From assembly GCF_017303315.1 (NCBI RefSeq), contig NZ_JAFKOI010000003.1:1-64000 (forward strand): 64,000 nucleotides of DNA, read 5' to 3'. This DNA comes from Bacillus sp. NTK071 (GTDB lineage Bacteria > Bacillota > Bacilli > Bacillales > Guptibacillaceae). Below are positions 17,140-28,190 of this stretch, piece by piece. Position 1 is the stretch's first letter; each line of letters starts with the position of its first letter. The translations under genes and the position numbers were made by a program. The notes under the pieces are model-generated. The model did not search any database. It was given only the letters and a program-made list of their open reading frames with translations, and was not told the DNA's origin.

Positions 17140-18405
17140 TTAACGTGAAGAACCGCTTTTTTCTTTCTCAAATAGATCAAAAAATTCACTATTTGCTTTC
17201 GTTTTCTTAAGGCGTTTTAAGAAATTATCCACAAATTCAAATGAGTCATCCATGCTCTTACGAATTGTCCACAGCATTTCAAGCTGTTCTTTCGGAAGAA
17301 GAAGTTCTTCCTTACGCGTACCAGAGCGACGTATATCAATCGCAGGGAACACGCGACGTTCTGCAAGTTTACGATCAAGATGGAGTTCCATGTTTCCTGT
17401 ACCTTTAAATTCCTCATAAATGACGTCATCCATACGAGAACCTGTTTCAACAAGGGCTGTCGCAAGAATCGTCAAGCTACCGCCTTCTTCAATGTTTCTA
17501 GCAGCACCAAAGAAACGCTTAGGACGGTGAAAAGCAGCAGGGTCAATACCACCTGAAAGCGTACGTCCACTCGGAGGAATAACAAGGTTATAAGCACGCG
17601 CTAGACGCGTAATACTATCGAGTAGAATAACGACGTCTTTCTTATGCTCAACAAGGCGCATGGCACGTTCAAGAACGAGTTCTGCCACTTTAATATGATT
17701 GTCTGGAGTTTCATCAAAAGTTGAATGCACAACATCGCCATCAACAGAACGTTCAATATCCGTTACTTCCTCTGGACGTTCATCAATTAGCAGAACAATA
17801 AGCTCTGTTTCTGGATGATTTGTTGTAATGCTGTTTGCAATTTCTTTCAATAGCATCGTTTTACCTGCTTTTGGAGGTGCCACGATTAATCCACGCTGTC
17901 CAAATCCAACGGGCGCAATCATGTCAATAATACGTGTTGAAAGACTACCCGACTGATTTTCAAAGTTCATGCGTTTCTCAGGGTAAAGAGGTGTAAGCGC
18001 AGGGAAATGGACACGTTCTTTGGATGAGTCAGGGTCTTCACCATTTACTGCCGCTACATGCAACAGTCCGTAGTAACGCTCATTTTCCTTTGGAGGACGG
18101 ACTTTTCCAGACACACGGTCACCATTACGCAAATCGAATCTACGAATTTGCGATGCCGAGATGTAAATATCTTCTGCACTTGAAGAGTAATTAATCGGTC
18201 GAAGAAATCCGAATCCTTCAGAAGAAATGATTTCAAGTATCCCTTCCATGAAAAGAAGTCCAGACTGCTCTGCCTGTGCTTTTAATATGGCAAAGACAAG
18301 CTCTCTTTTGTTTAACTTGCTATAATACGAGACTTTATACAATCTTGCCTGCTCATACAGGTCTTTTAACGTCATTTGTTCTAATTCTGATAAATTTACT
18401 GCCAT
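17140..18405 (-). CDS. rho: Transcription termination factor Rho
   Basis: Hexameric RNA-dependent ATPase that ends transcription. The 421-residue product has the N-terminal Rho domain, a cold-shock-like RNA-binding domain (about 50-120, with EGFGFLRP), Walker A in [11 protein letters not shown], Walker B in [12 protein letters not shown] and the SGGIDP region of the Q/R loops. There is no large insertion of the kind found in some actinobacteria. Its ribosome site is weak (GTGGTG), and a long leader of up to 500 bases lies upstream; B. subtilis rho is autoregulated through its leader. Confidence 0.97.
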   Translation of the reverse strand: MAVNLSELEQMTLKDLYEQARLYKVSYYSKLNKRELVFAILKAQAEQSGLLFMEGILEIISSEGFGFLRPINYSSSAEDIYISASQIRRFDLRNGDRVSGKVRPPKENERYYGLLHVAAVNGEDPDSSKERVHFPALTPLYPEKRMNFENQSGSLSTRIIDMIAPVGFGQRGLIVAPPKAGKTMLLKEIANSITTNHPETELIVLLIDERPEEVTDIERSVDGDVVHSTFDETPDNHIKVAELVLERAMRLVEHKKDVVILLDSITRLARAYNLVIPPSGRTLSGGIDPAAFHRPKRFFGAARNIEEGGSLTILATALVETGSRMDDVIYEEFKGTGNMELHLDRKLAERRVFPAIDIRRSGTRKEELLLPKEQLEMLWTIRKSMDDSFEFVDNFLKRLKKTKANSEFFDLFEKEKSGSSR

Positions 18406-18925
18406 GTTGACACCACACTTTTTATATAATGATAGGTTTTATCCCCAAAATTGAAGCACGAAATGACAATTAGGTCACAGTGGGTTGCCACAAATAAGCG
18501 AAAACCTTGAGATCTAATGCAACATTCCTTTAAATCAATAAAACGTTTTTGAAGTCCAAAAGCTGTTTGAAAACAATAGAATTCTGCTGAGAGAAATAAA
18601 CTAAATCGATCTTCGAAAATAAAGAAAGAGAGAAAAGAGTTTGTTGAGATCCTATGAGAGGCTATCCATTCAGGCATCTCTTAAGTGAGAGTAGAGGAAG
18701 AACACAACGAAGGTGTTGCTTAACAATCGTTACTCTTAGTTTAATTGGTCCAATAGCATTGAAGGTTTTCGGATGGTATTGAATCCGAAATGAACTAGCT
18801 TGTTTAACTACTTTGATAACTTACACGTTAATTATACAGCACCTTATAGTTTTACCAGATTCCACAAGAATATTCAACATGAAATGAGCGATGCTGTTTA
18901 TCACAGCACCACTCTTTTCTATTCA
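18406..18925 (-). other. Long non-coding region, probable rho leader
   Basis: 520 bases without a gene I can support. Read on the minus strand, a pyrimidine-rich stretch lies at about 18595-18640, which could act as a Rho-loading region. A hairpin with TTTCGGAT (18767-18774) pairing with ATCCGAAA (18783-18790) lies further upstream. A 93-codon frame ending over the rho start has no ribosome site and looks like chance. Confidence 0.45.
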
Positions 18926-19897
18926 CTAAGCTCTGATGACCAGATCAGGCTTCTTTTTCAAGCTGTGTTTGCCGTCAATAAAGCGGACTGTTCCTGATTT
19001 AGCACGCATTACAACGGACTGTGTTGTTCCAGAAGTTCCCTTGAACCTTACACCTTTTAGTAATTCGCCATCTGTCACTCCAGTAGCAGCAAAAATGGCG
19101 TCATCACCTTTTACGAGATCTTCCATGTAAAGAACACGGGATACATCCTCAATCCCCATATGCTTACATCTAGCTAACTCTTCATCATTCTGGGGGAGAA
19201 GTTTCCCTTGAATTTCGCCACCCAAACATTTCAGGGCAACAGCAGCAAGAACGCCTTCAGGAGCACCACCTGACCCAAACAGAATATCAACTCCAGTATC
19301 TTCAAACGCAGTGTTAATGGCAGCTGCCACGTCTCCGTCTGTTATCAACTTGATTCTAGCACCTGCAGAACGAACTTCTTCTATAATATTTTCGTGGCGC
19401 TTACGGTCTAATATGACCGCCACACAATCTTCAATTTCTTTACCCTTCGCTTCAGCTACTGCTTTCAAGTTATCAAGCACGGAAGCATTAATATCGATTT
19501 TCCCTACAGCTTCTGGTCCTACTGCAATTTTGTCCATGTACATATCAGGCGCATGCAAAAGGTTCCCGTGGTCAGCAACAGCAAGTACGGCAAGTGCGTT
19601 CCATGTTCCTGCAGCTACAATGTTCGTACCCTCAAGTGGATCGACCGCAACGTCAACGCGAGGTCCATAGCCTGTTCCAAGCTTTTCCCCTATGTATAGC
19701 ATTGGTGCTTCGTCCATCTCACCTTCCCCAATAACAACTGTTCCTTTCATTGGTACAGTGTCAAATACATCACGCATCGCAGTTGTTGCCGCATCATCAG
19801 CCTCTTCCTTCTTACCTCGACCCATCCAACGAGCTGAAGCAAGGGCAGCTGCTTCTGTTACCCTTACTAGTTCCATCGATAAACTTCTTTCCATCAT
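18926..19897 (-). CDS. glpX: Class II fructose-1,6-bisphosphatase
   Basis: Hydrolyses fructose 1,6-bisphosphate in gluconeogenesis. The 323-residue product has the metal-site motifs of the GlpX family: [25 protein letters not shown] and [17 protein letters not shown] lies before the two adjacent ATG codons at 19897 and 19894; either may be used. It sits between murA and rho as in B. subtilis. Confidence 0.96.
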   Translation of the reverse strand: MMERSLSMELVRVTEAAALASARWMGRGKKEEADDAATTAMRDVFDTVPMKGTVVIGEGEMDEAPMLYIGEKLGTGYGPRVDVAVDPLEGTNIVAAGTWNALAVLAVADHGNLLHAPDMYMDKIAVGPEAVGKIDINASVLDNLKAVAEAKGKEIEDCVAVILDRKRHENIIEEVRSAGARIKLITDGDVAAAINTAFEDTGVDILFGSGGAPEGVLAAVALKCLGGEIQGKLLPQNDEELARCKHMGIEDVSRVLYMEDLVKGDDAIFAATGVTDGELLKGVRFKGTSGTTQSVVMRAKSGTVRFIDGKHSLKKKPDLVIRA

Positions 19898-19996
19898 GCT
19901 CTCCTCCCCGAATTAAAACGATCTCTGTATTTAAAACGCTTACACGAAAAGATTACAGAAAGGCGGTTTGCACCGCCGCTTCTGTTGCATACTACT

Positions 19997-21286
19997 TTAA
20001 GAGCTTTCTACTTCTTTCAACTCTTCCTGATCGAGCTTTTCTCGCCAAACTCGCGCACCAAGGTTATTTAGCTTTTCTACTAGTCGCTCATATCCTCGAT
20101 CAATGTGCTCAAGTCCTGATATTTCAGTTACTCCTTCAGCCATCAGTCCTGCAACAACAAGCGCTGCCCCAGCACGTAAATCTGTTGCACGCACCTTGGC
20201 TCCCTGGAGCTTAACAGCGCCATTAATAATGGCAGATCGGCCTTCTACCTTAACGTTTGCTCCCATTCTGCGAAGCTCGTCAATGTGTTTAAATCGAGCT
20301 CCATAAATCGTATCCGTCACAATGCTACTACCTTCAGCATTAGTGAGCAACGATGTGAACGGCTGTTGAAGATCTGTTGGAAACCCAGGATAAACGAGCG
20401 TTTTCAAGTCTACACTTGTCCAACCTTCACGTGGAGACTTTATATACACTTGATCTTCATTCGTTTCTACTTTCACACCCATCTCACGCAGTTTCGAAAT
20501 GAGCGATTCAAGGTGTTGTGAGATGACATTATCAATGACAACCTCGTCTCCCATCGCAGCTGCCATAATCATGTAAGTTCCTGCCTCAATTCGGTCGGGA
20601 ATGATGGAATGGTAACAACCGCTAAGCTCGTCTACCCCATCAATTCGGATGACGTCCGTTCCAGCTCCTTTAATCTTTGCACCCATGCTGGATAGAAGTG
20701 TTGCCACATCAATAATCTCAGGCTCTTTTGCAGCATTTTCGATAACGGTGCGTCCTTTTGCACGAACAGCAGCAAGCATAATGTTAATCGTAGCTCCGAC
20801 ACTAACCACATCAAGGTAAATGCGGGCACCTTTTAATTCATCAGCACGGAGATAGATGGCGCCCTGTTCATTTGTTACCTTTGCTCCTAAGGCTTCGAAC
20901 CCTTTAATATGCTGATCAATTGGACGCGGCCCGAGATTACATCCTCCAGGAAGTCCGATTACTGCTTTCTTAAAACGCCCAAGCATCGCTCCCATTAAGT
21001 AGTAAGAAGCACGTAGCTTTTTCACTTTCCCATTCGGCAAAGGCATAGCAATCATATCCTGTGGGTTCACAGTTAATGTATTTCCATTCAATTCAGCTTG
21101 TCCGCCGATCTCTTCAAGAAGATCACGGAGAATTCCCACGTCAGAAATGTTTGGTAAGTGATCAATCGTGACAGTGGAATCTGCTAAAATAGCCGCCGGG
21201 ATTAAAGCAACTGCGCTATTTTTGGCACCGCTCACTTGAACGGTTCCACTTAAACGGTGACCTCCGGCGATCATCAACTTTTCCAT
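19997..21286 (-). CDS. murA: UDP-N-acetylglucosamine 1-carboxyvinyltransferase (MurA/MurZ)
   Basis: First committed step of peptidoglycan precursor synthesis, the target of fosfomycin. The product is about 429 residues. The N-terminal [16 protein letters not shown] and the active-site loop [16 protein letters not shown], with the catalytic cysteine, are intact. The start at 21286 follows AAGGGAG; the longer frame to 21316 has no support. By position this corresponds to the second MurA of B. subtilis (MurZ/MurAB). Confidence 0.95.
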   Translation of the reverse strand: MEKLMIAGGHRLSGTVQVSGAKNSAVALIPAAILADSTVTIDHLPNISDVGILRDLLEEIGGQAELNGNTLTVNPQDMIAMPLPNGKVKKLRASYYLMGAMLGRFKKAVIGLPGGCNLGPRPIDQHIKGFEALGAKVTNEQGAIYLRADELKGARIYLDVVSVGATINIMLAAVRAKGRTVIENAAKEPEIIDVATLLSSMGAKIKGAGTDVIRIDGVDELSGCYHSIIPDRIEAGTYMIMAAAMGDEVVIDNVISQHLESLISKLREMGVKVETNEDQVYIKSPREGWTSVDLKTLVYPGFPTDLQQPFTSLLTNAEGSSIVTDTIYGARFKHIDELRRMGANVKVEGRSAIINGAVKLQGAKVRATDLRAGAALVVAGLMAEGVTEISGLEHIDRGYERLVEKLNNLGARVWREKLDQEELKEVESS

Positions 21287-21395
21287 AATGGTCTCCCTTC
21301 TTCGTCCGCATCTCATTCCTCTAGCAATGTCGAAATTTGATACTTCTTAAGAATAGTATGGGCAAAAACAGGAAGTTCATGCCAATTTGTTCTTG

Positions 21396-22049
21396 TTATT
21401 CCATCTCTTTTTTTGCTTCTTCCCAATCAGCAAGGAATTGGTCAATCCCTTTATCTGTAAGTGGGTGTTCAAGCATTTGCAAAACAACCTTAAGCGGCAT
21501 TGTTCCAATATCAGCACCTCGAAGCGCTGCTTCAGTTACATGTAGAGGATGACGAATGGATGCAGCAATAATTTCTGTTTCGATACCATGTACAGCGAAT
21601 AGATCTGAGATTTCAGAGATGAGATCAAGACCGTTGTGTCCGATATCATCGAGTCGTCCAAGGAATGGTGAAACGTACGAAGCCCCTGCACGGGCAGCTA
21701 GTAATGCCTGATTCGCTGAAAATACAAGCGTGACATTTGTTTTGATACCAGCTTCTGAGAAAGCTTTAACAGCTTTCATCCCTTCACGATTCATTGGCAC
21801 CTTCACTGTAATATTTGGCGCAATATCAGCCAGTTGCTTTCCTTCTTCAATCATTTCCTCCGCTGTCGTTGAAACAACTTCTGCACTGACAGATCCAGAT
21901 ACAAGGCTTGTAATTTCTCTAAGACGGTCATGAAAATTCACTTTTTCTTTCATCACTAAAGAAGGATTTGTAGTTACACCAGCAACAACACCCATGTCAT
22001 GTGCTTCTTTAATATCATTCAGGTTTGCAGAATCTATGAAAATTTTCAT
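21396..22049 (-). CDS. Transaldolase / fructose-6-phosphate aldolase family protein
   Basis: 217-residue small transaldolase of the MipB/TalC type. It has [10 protein letters not shown] at the N-terminus, GVTTNPSL, and the Schiff-base lysine in ITVKVPMN near residue 86, with [21 protein letters not shown] downstream. B. subtilis YwjH, in the same place, acts as a transaldolase. AAGGAGG precedes the ATG. It lies directly downstream of fba and may be expressed with it. Confidence 0.93.
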   Translation of the reverse strand: MKIFIDSANLNDIKEAHDMGVVAGVTTNPSLVMKEKVNFHDRLREITSLVSGSVSAEVVSTTAEEMIEEGKQLADIAPNITVKVPMNREGMKAVKAFSEAGIKTNVTLVFSANQALLAARAGASYVSPFLGRLDDIGHNGLDLISEISDLFAVHGIETEIIAASIRHPLHVTEAALRGADIGTMPLKVVLQMLEHPLTDKGIDQFLADWEEAKKEME

Positions 22050-22232
22050 TACGTATGTCCTCCTTCAATTTAGAAAGCGTTTACGAGAAAAATTTTAACA
22101 TATTTTGTTTTAAGTTAGACGATTTGAAGGTAAATAAATGAAAAATAGTCGCAAGGTAGTAGATGAGGGGTTAAAACGGAAATCAGAAACCGCCCGTAAC
22201 CGAGCGGTTTTGATGATCCGATTTTAAGAAGT

Positions 22233-23096
22233 TTATGCTTTGTTAGAAGAACCGAACTCACGCATTTTACCGATTACTGTTTCTTTAATCGCATCGCGTG
22301 CTGGTCCCATGTATTTACGAGGGTCGTAAAGGTCTGGCTTCTCTTCAAGAACAGAACGAACTGCTCTAGCAGAAGAAATTTGGCTCTCAGTGTTCACGTT
22401 GATTTTAGCATGTCCAAACTTGATCGCTTTTTTAACGTCAGCTGTTGGGATACCAGTACCACCGTGAAGTACTAGAGGAACACCAGTCATTTTGCTGATT
22501 GTTTCCATGCGGTCGAATCCAAGATTAGGTTCACCTTTGTAAGGGCCGTGTACAGAACCTAGTGCAGGTGCGAAGCAGTCTACACCAGTTTCGTTGATAA
22601 GGCGCTCACACTCTTCAGGAATCGCGTAAGCAGCATCAGCGTCTTCAACAACAAGATCGTCTTCTTGTCCGCCAATACGGCCAAGCTCAGCTTCTACAGA
22701 AACACCAACTGCATGTGCAGCTTCCACTACTTTAGAAGTAAGTGCGATGTTTTCGTCTAGAGGGTAGTGAGAACCGTCGATCATAACAGAAGTGAATCCA
22801 GCATTGATCGCTTGCATACACTTATCGAAGCTAGAACCGTGGTCAAGGTGGATCGCAACTGGTACTGTAACCTTGTACTCTTCCATAAGAGCTTCAACCA
22901 ATTTCACGATTGTTTTGAATCCGCCCATGTAACGAGCAGCACCTTCAGAAACACCAAGGATAACTGGTGATTGTTCTTCTTGTGCAGCTTGTAGGATCGC
23001 TTGAGTGAACTCAAGGTTGTTAAGGTTAAATTGGCCAACTGCGTAGCCTTCTGCTTTACCTTTTTCGAGCATTTCTTTCATAGAAACTAAAGGCAT
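22233..23096 (-). CDS. fba: Class II fructose-bisphosphate aldolase
   Basis: Zinc-dependent cleavage of fructose 1,6-bisphosphate in glycolysis. The 287-residue product has [11 protein letters not shown], with the catalytic Asp and zinc His, then [10 protein letters not shown], and LVLHGGTG with the third zinc ligand. It shows strong codon bias, as expected for a highly expressed gene. About 290 bases separate it from spo0F, so it probably has its own promoter there; no clear promoter was chosen. Confidence 0.97.
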   Translation of the reverse strand: MPLVSMKEMLEKGKAEGYAVGQFNLNNLEFTQAILQAAQEEQSPVILGVSEGAARYMGGFKTIVKLVEALMEEYKVTVPVAIHLDHGSSFDKCMQAINAGFTSVMIDGSHYPLDENIALTSKVVEAAHAVGVSVEAELGRIGGQEDDLVVEDADAAYAIPEECERLINETGVDCFAPALGSVHGPYKGEPNLGFDRMETISKMTGVPLVLHGGTGIPTADVKKAIKFGHAKINVNTESQISSARAVRSVLEEKPDLYDPRKYMGPARDAIKETVIGKMREFGSSNKA

Positions 23097-23389
23097 AATA
23101 AATCCTCCTCAATATAATTTAGAATTGCCAGGGTCTGACCTGGACCATCTTAATAACCAATACCTGCCGTTGAAGCATGCAGATGCATCCAGAAAAAACT
23201 GTCTTCTTCAAGATGGCACAAACATCGTGTTTTTATGTATGTCCCGTTCCAAGAATTTTCTGCTAATCTGAATCCATTACCTCTACAAATTCTTCAAAAA
23301 CACGGTTCTATTATAGCATATGAATTCTATAAAAGAAGGGGGAAAAGCTTGATTTAATGGGATTTGTTTATGTAAGCGCTACCTCTTTG

Positions 23390-23755
23390 TTAAGAGAGCG
23401 CTGCTAATTCTTTTTTAACTGATGCTTTGATTTCATCAATGTCAAATGGTTTAGCAAAATGAGTAATCGCACCTAGGTCCATTGCTTCGTGAATCATGTC
23501 CAATTCACCGTAAGCTGTCATGATGATAACAAGTGCTCTTGCTTCCATTTTCTTTATTCGTTTCAAAATTTCAAGTCCATCCATGCCAGGGATTTTCATA
23601 TCTAAAATAACTAAATCAGGGTCCTCACTTTTAACGATTGAAAGGGCTTGTACACCGTTCGCTGCCTGGAATGTTTGATAGCCTTCTTTTTGAAAGATTT
23701 CGTTAAGAAGGATACGAATGCCATACTGGTCGTCTACTATTAATATTTTCTCCAT
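23390..23755 (-). CDS. spo0F: Sporulation phosphorelay response regulator Spo0F
   Basis: Single-domain receiver that passes phosphate from sporulation kinases to Spo0B. The 121-residue product keeps Asp8-Asp9, the phosphorylated Asp52 in [13 protein letters not shown], the threonine in IIMTAYGE and the lysine in FAKPFD. Two promoters can be read upstream, one sigma-A and one sigma-H type, matching the two-promoter control known in B. subtilis. Divergent from ywjG. Confidence 0.98.
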   Translation of the reverse strand: MEKILIVDDQYGIRILLNEIFQKEGYQTFQAANGVQALSIVKSEDPDLVILDMKIPGMDGLEILKRIKKMEARALVIIMTAYGELDMIHEAMDLGAITHFAKPFDIDEIKASVKKELAALS

Positions 23756-23803
23756 GTGTGAGCCACCTCTACTTTTCAGTTAGTCTTTTAGTCTTAGTGA
23801 GTT

Positions 23804-23830
23804 AATTCGATTAAAGTGATCAAATCCCTT
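23804..23830 (-). promoter_or_regulatory. Sigma-H-like promoter of spo0F
   Basis: On the minus strand AAGGGATTT (23830-23822) and TCGAATT (23810-23804) are 11 bases apart, close to the sigma-H pattern AGGAWWW and GAAT. Confidence 0.5.
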
Positions 23831-23834
23831 CCTG

Positions 23835-23862
23835 ATTATACCTTTCAAGCAGGAATTCGCAA
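23835..23862 (-). promoter_or_regulatory. Sigma-A promoter of spo0F
   Basis: On the minus strand TTGCGA (23862-23857) and a perfect TATAAT (23840-23835) are 16 bases apart, upstream of the sigma-H-like promoter. Confidence 0.6.
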
Positions 23863-23926
23863 GGAAACGTTGTACGCGTTATAATAGGTACCGGTAATTA
23901 AAGGAATGTTACGCATTTGCGGTGAT

Positions 23927-24070
23927 GATTTTTGGCTCATTTCCGCCTTTTGAGGACGAAACGACTGGAGCAAATGAATTTGCTCGTTCGTTTCGTCCTC
24001 AAAAGCCGACCTTTCAGCAAGGCTGAAAGGCGAGTAAAACTTAAGGTTTTACTCGAATGAGCCAAAAATC
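23927..24070 (-). repeat. Family-2 multi-hairpin repeat, copy B
   Basis: A 144-base element with the same 15-base ends as copy A (23927-23941 and 24056-24070), in the opposite orientation. The main stem (18 perfect pairs, 23947-23964 with 23988-24005) differs in sequence from that of copy A, but its loop again holds GAGCAAAT / ATTTGCTC. The short hairpin is CCTTTCAGC / GCTGAAAGG (24010-24030), a paired change from copy A. A third stem of ten pairs is at 24031-24055. It lies between the divergent spo0F and ywjG. Confidence 0.85.
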
Positions 24071-24187
24071 GAGCGTATTCTTTTATTGAGTTCTTTATCA
24101 GTAGTAATAACATCATAATTACAAATACAAATACAAATCAAATAAAAAATTTTCAAGATAGAAAATCAAAGATGAAAGGTTGTGGGA

Positions 24188-24721
24188 ATGTTGATGAAGA
24201 TATTTACTACGCAATTGATGGGTAAGTTTAAGTTGATTCAAGATGATCATGAGATGGTGATTGAAGATATTTCGCGTTTGTTTGCACAGACGATTACTGG
24301 TGGAGGGACGGTTTACTTTTATGGTGAGCATGAGCTTCAGGGTGCGGCTCTTGAAGCTGTTTATGGGGCTGAAAAGCTGCCTTCTTGTTCTATTTTACAT
24401 GATCCATCTGATTTAACGGAGAAGGATTGCGTTATTTTGTTTAGCCGATTCAATGACGATCAAGGATCTGCAGAACGAGCGAAGGCTTTTAAAGATAAAG
24501 GTGCAGCTGTGGTAGGAGTTTCTGCTACGCGAAAAGATACTCTTCCTGCTCTTGAGGAAAACGTGCATTTCCACATAAACACTGGACTGACGGCTGGACT
24601 TGTTCCAAATGATGATGGGGAACGTGTTGGTTACCCCTCTCTACTCACTTCTCTATATGTGTACCATGCCCTTTATTTAACGACGAGGGAAATATTGGAA
24701 GAACATGGTTACGAATTCTGA
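24188..24721 (+). CDS. ywjG: DUF2529 family protein YwjG
   Basis: Protein of about 177 residues and unknown function with a SIS-like fold: MKIFTTQLMGKFKLIQDD at the N-terminus, TVYFYGEHELQGAALEAVYGAE, and a C-terminal YPSLLTSLYVYHALYLT. Divergent from spo0F and convergent with pyrG, as in B. subtilis. The start is uncertain between ATG at 24188 and ATG at 24194; the ribosome site (AAGG or GTGGGA) is poor for both. Confidence 0.85.
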   Translation: MLMKIFTTQLMGKFKLIQDDHEMVIEDISRLFAQTITGGGTVYFYGEHELQGAALEAVYGAEKLPSCSILHDPSDLTEKDCVILFSRFNDDQGSAERAKAFKDKGAAVVGVSATRKDTLPALEENVHFHINTGLTAGLVPNDDGERVGYPSLLTSLYVYHALYLTTREILEEHGYEF

Positions 24722-24756
24722 TAGACGCAAATTCTCACAACAACAATCTTTTTGAA

Positions 24757-24920
24757 AGGCTCTTTTCTAAAAAATTGTTGCTTTTGAAATTGAATAAAAA
24801 ACCAAACTTAGTCATTGGAGCGGAAGGATGCTCGACTCCTGCGGGACGAGCGGGACAGATGAGCATCCTGGAGCGGAAATTAACCCACTCATATAGCAAC
24901 AATGTTTACGAAAAGAGCCT
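24757..24920 (-). repeat. Family-1 repeat, copy 5 (both ends intact, inner core deleted)
   Basis: The 24-base ends at 24757-24780 and 24897-24920 are inverted repeats with three mismatches (AGGCTCTTTTC outermost). Inside, GGATGCTC and GAGCATCC pair around a shortened core that lacks the GGTGAG...CTCACC hairpin. It lies between the convergent ywjG and pyrG. Confidence 0.85.
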
Positions 24921-24939
24921 TTTGATAAGATTTATTGCA

Positions 24940-24977
24940 AAAAAACATCCACTTCAAGTCTGAAGTGGATGTTTTTT
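24940..24977. terminator. Terminator of pyrG
   Basis: AAAAAACATCCACTTCA and its exact reverse complement, with a four-base loop: a 17-base-pair stem with T run, usable from both directions. Confidence 0.9.
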
Positions 24978-24982
24978 GTTCA

Positions 24983-26611
<1,629 letters not shown>

Positions 26612-26759
26612 TCATGGTTTGTATTCTGCCCTTCTTCAAAGGAAGGGAATTCATCCGAAACAGTTGATTTTAGATTTTTTTTAATAAAATCAATGCAGAT
26701 GGTTAAAATGAAATTAATTTATTGGAAGGTTCACTTACTTTAGCCGCTCATTAGAGTCA

Positions 26760-26960
26760 AAATGAGTAGTGATTTCCGCTCCAGGTGCTCGCTTTCCGCG
26801 GGGCGGGCGGTGAGCCTCCTCGGCGCGCTAAGGCGCGCCTGTGGGGTCTCACCTGTCCCGCTAGTCCCGCAGGAGTCGAGCACCTTCCGCTCCAATCAGC
26901 CAAATTTGATTCTTTATTCAAAAATTCTTTCAAAAGCAACAATCTTTGAGAAAAGAGCCT
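26760..26960 (+). repeat. Family-1 repeat, copy 6 (full core)
   Basis: Complete core. AGGTGCTCG (26783-26791) pairs with CGAGCACCT (26877-26885); GGTGAG pairs with CTCACC; the tip is GGCGCGC (26822-26828) with GCGCGCC (26833-26839). The right flank ends CAACAATCTTTGAGAAAAGA. The left flank is poorly kept. Upstream of pyrG. Confidence 0.85.
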
Positions 26961-26985
26961 TTTAAAAATAAGACAAAAACAAAAA

Positions 26986-27032
26986 AAACAAAAGTGGCAC
27001 CTGTCCCATAAATGAGGGGGCACTTTTGTTTT
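26986..27032 (-). terminator. Terminator downstream of rpoE, with GTGGCACCTGTCCC motif
   Basis: ACAAAAGTG (26988-26996) pairs with CACTTTTGT (27021-27029), and T-rich runs flank both sides. The GTGGCACCTGTCCC arm resembles a recurrent Bacillaceae intergenic hairpin; a relative lies at 63546. Confidence 0.7.
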
Positions 27033-27122
27033 TATATCGTATCTATAAATATATTAGTTTATTGGTGAAGCCCAAAAATGATTCTACCGATTTCGTTACT
27101 GAAAGTCAAGAAGCGAAAGAAA

Positions 27123-27620
27123 TTATTTCTTGTCTTCTTCTGAATCGTCTTCTACGTCGTCATCGTCATCGTCATCAATGTCTTCATCGTCTAAATCTTC
27201 CGTATCATCATCAAAGTCGTCGTCGTCAAAGTCATCAAGATCATCTACTTCTAGGTCCTCAAGATCATCTTCATCATCTTCGTCAAAACCTAGCTCATCG
27301 TCGTCTTTAGACTTTTTGCGTTTCTTCGGCTTGATTGTAGTTGCTAGCTCTTCCTGTGATTGCTCAACAGGATACCAACCTTTTAATCCCCACTGGTTGT
27401 CGCCAAGCGTAACGAAACGGCCGTCTGTATTTAGGTTTGTGTATACTTCTGCAAGCATTTCTTGAAGCTGAGTAGAGCTAAGTCCTTTCATCTTCCCAAT
27501 TCGGTCCATTAGTGTATAGAAAGAAACGGGTTTCTTCTCATCTTGCAAAATGAAATACATAATATCAATCATCGATGTTTCTTGAATGTCTTCAGCAGAA
27601 AGCTGCTTTAAGCTACTCAC
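27123..27620 (-). CDS. rpoE: RNA polymerase delta subunit
   Basis: Gram-positive-specific subunit that helps RNA polymerase leave non-specific DNA and RNA. The 165-residue product has a folded N-terminal HARE-type domain (about 1-90, with DGRFVTLGDNQWGLKGWYP), then a basic KPKKRKKSK patch and a long Asp/Glu tail. The tail is made almost entirely of Asp, Glu and a few Leu. The GTG start is preceded by AAGGGAG. Position next to pyrG is as in B. subtilis. Confidence 0.95.
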   Translation of the reverse strand: MSSLKQLSAEDIQETSMIDIMYFILQDEKKPVSFYTLMDRIGKMKGLSSTQLQEMLAEVYTNLNTDGRFVTLGDNQWGLKGWYPVEQSQEELATTIKPKKRKKSKDDDELGFDEDDEDDLEDLEVDDLDDFDDDDFDDDTEDLDDEDIDDDDDDDVEDDSEEDKK

Positions 27621-27879
27621 GATATCGGCACTCCCTTTCCATTATCCTACGCTACTTCTAATAAATGACTCGCGTGCTTCAGCTGGTCGCTCTCTAGTAA
27701 AAGAACAAGTTGAGAAACTAGCTTATCATTCATTCATAGCTATTATTACATCTAACCTGTAGATCCTAATACAAAACATACCATTCATTATAAACAAATT
27801 TCAGCAATCTATGCTACGATTTTTGAACAAATCTATTGAAATGCTGTTTTGCAGACCGCGTTCCTTTGAGAGAAAGGGT

Positions 27880-28053
27880 GATTTCCGCTCTAGGTACTCG
27901 CTTTCCTTGGTGCGGGCGGTGAGCCTCCTCGTCGCTACTGCGGGGGCTCGCCTGTCCCACTTATCCCGAAGGAGTCGAGTACCTTCCTCTCCAATCACCT
28001 TTGGATCTTTTAAGAAAATCCATTTCAAAACAACAACCTTTTAAGAGAGAGGC
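27880..28053 (+). repeat. Family-1 repeat, copy 7 (diverged full core)
   Basis: AGGTACTCG (27892-27900) pairs with CGAGTACCT (27976-27984), a paired change from copy 6. GGTGAG faces CTCGCC, leaving a G-U pair. The tip of the inner hairpin is shortened. The rest of the 570-base icmF-rpoE gap shows no gene. Confidence 0.8.
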
Positions 28054-28190
28054 ATTAAAAATAGAAGAATCAATCCTGTAAACTCTCTCTTTCCTTCAGT
28101 AATTCTTGGCTTTCCTCCAACGAAAAGGAGGAAAGCTTCCCTTCCTCCTACAATAATATGAACGCTTGCATTTGACAAGTTGTTAACCGT

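Noticed and set aside
18396-18677. 93-codon frame on the rho strand ending over the rho start
   Set aside because: No ribosome site, odd Phe-rich composition and no family; more likely part of the rho leader, though coupling cannot be excluded.
27130-27465. Serine-rich plus-strand frame
   Set aside because: It is the antisense of the Asp/Glu tail of rpoE (GAT/GAC read as TC-rich codons).
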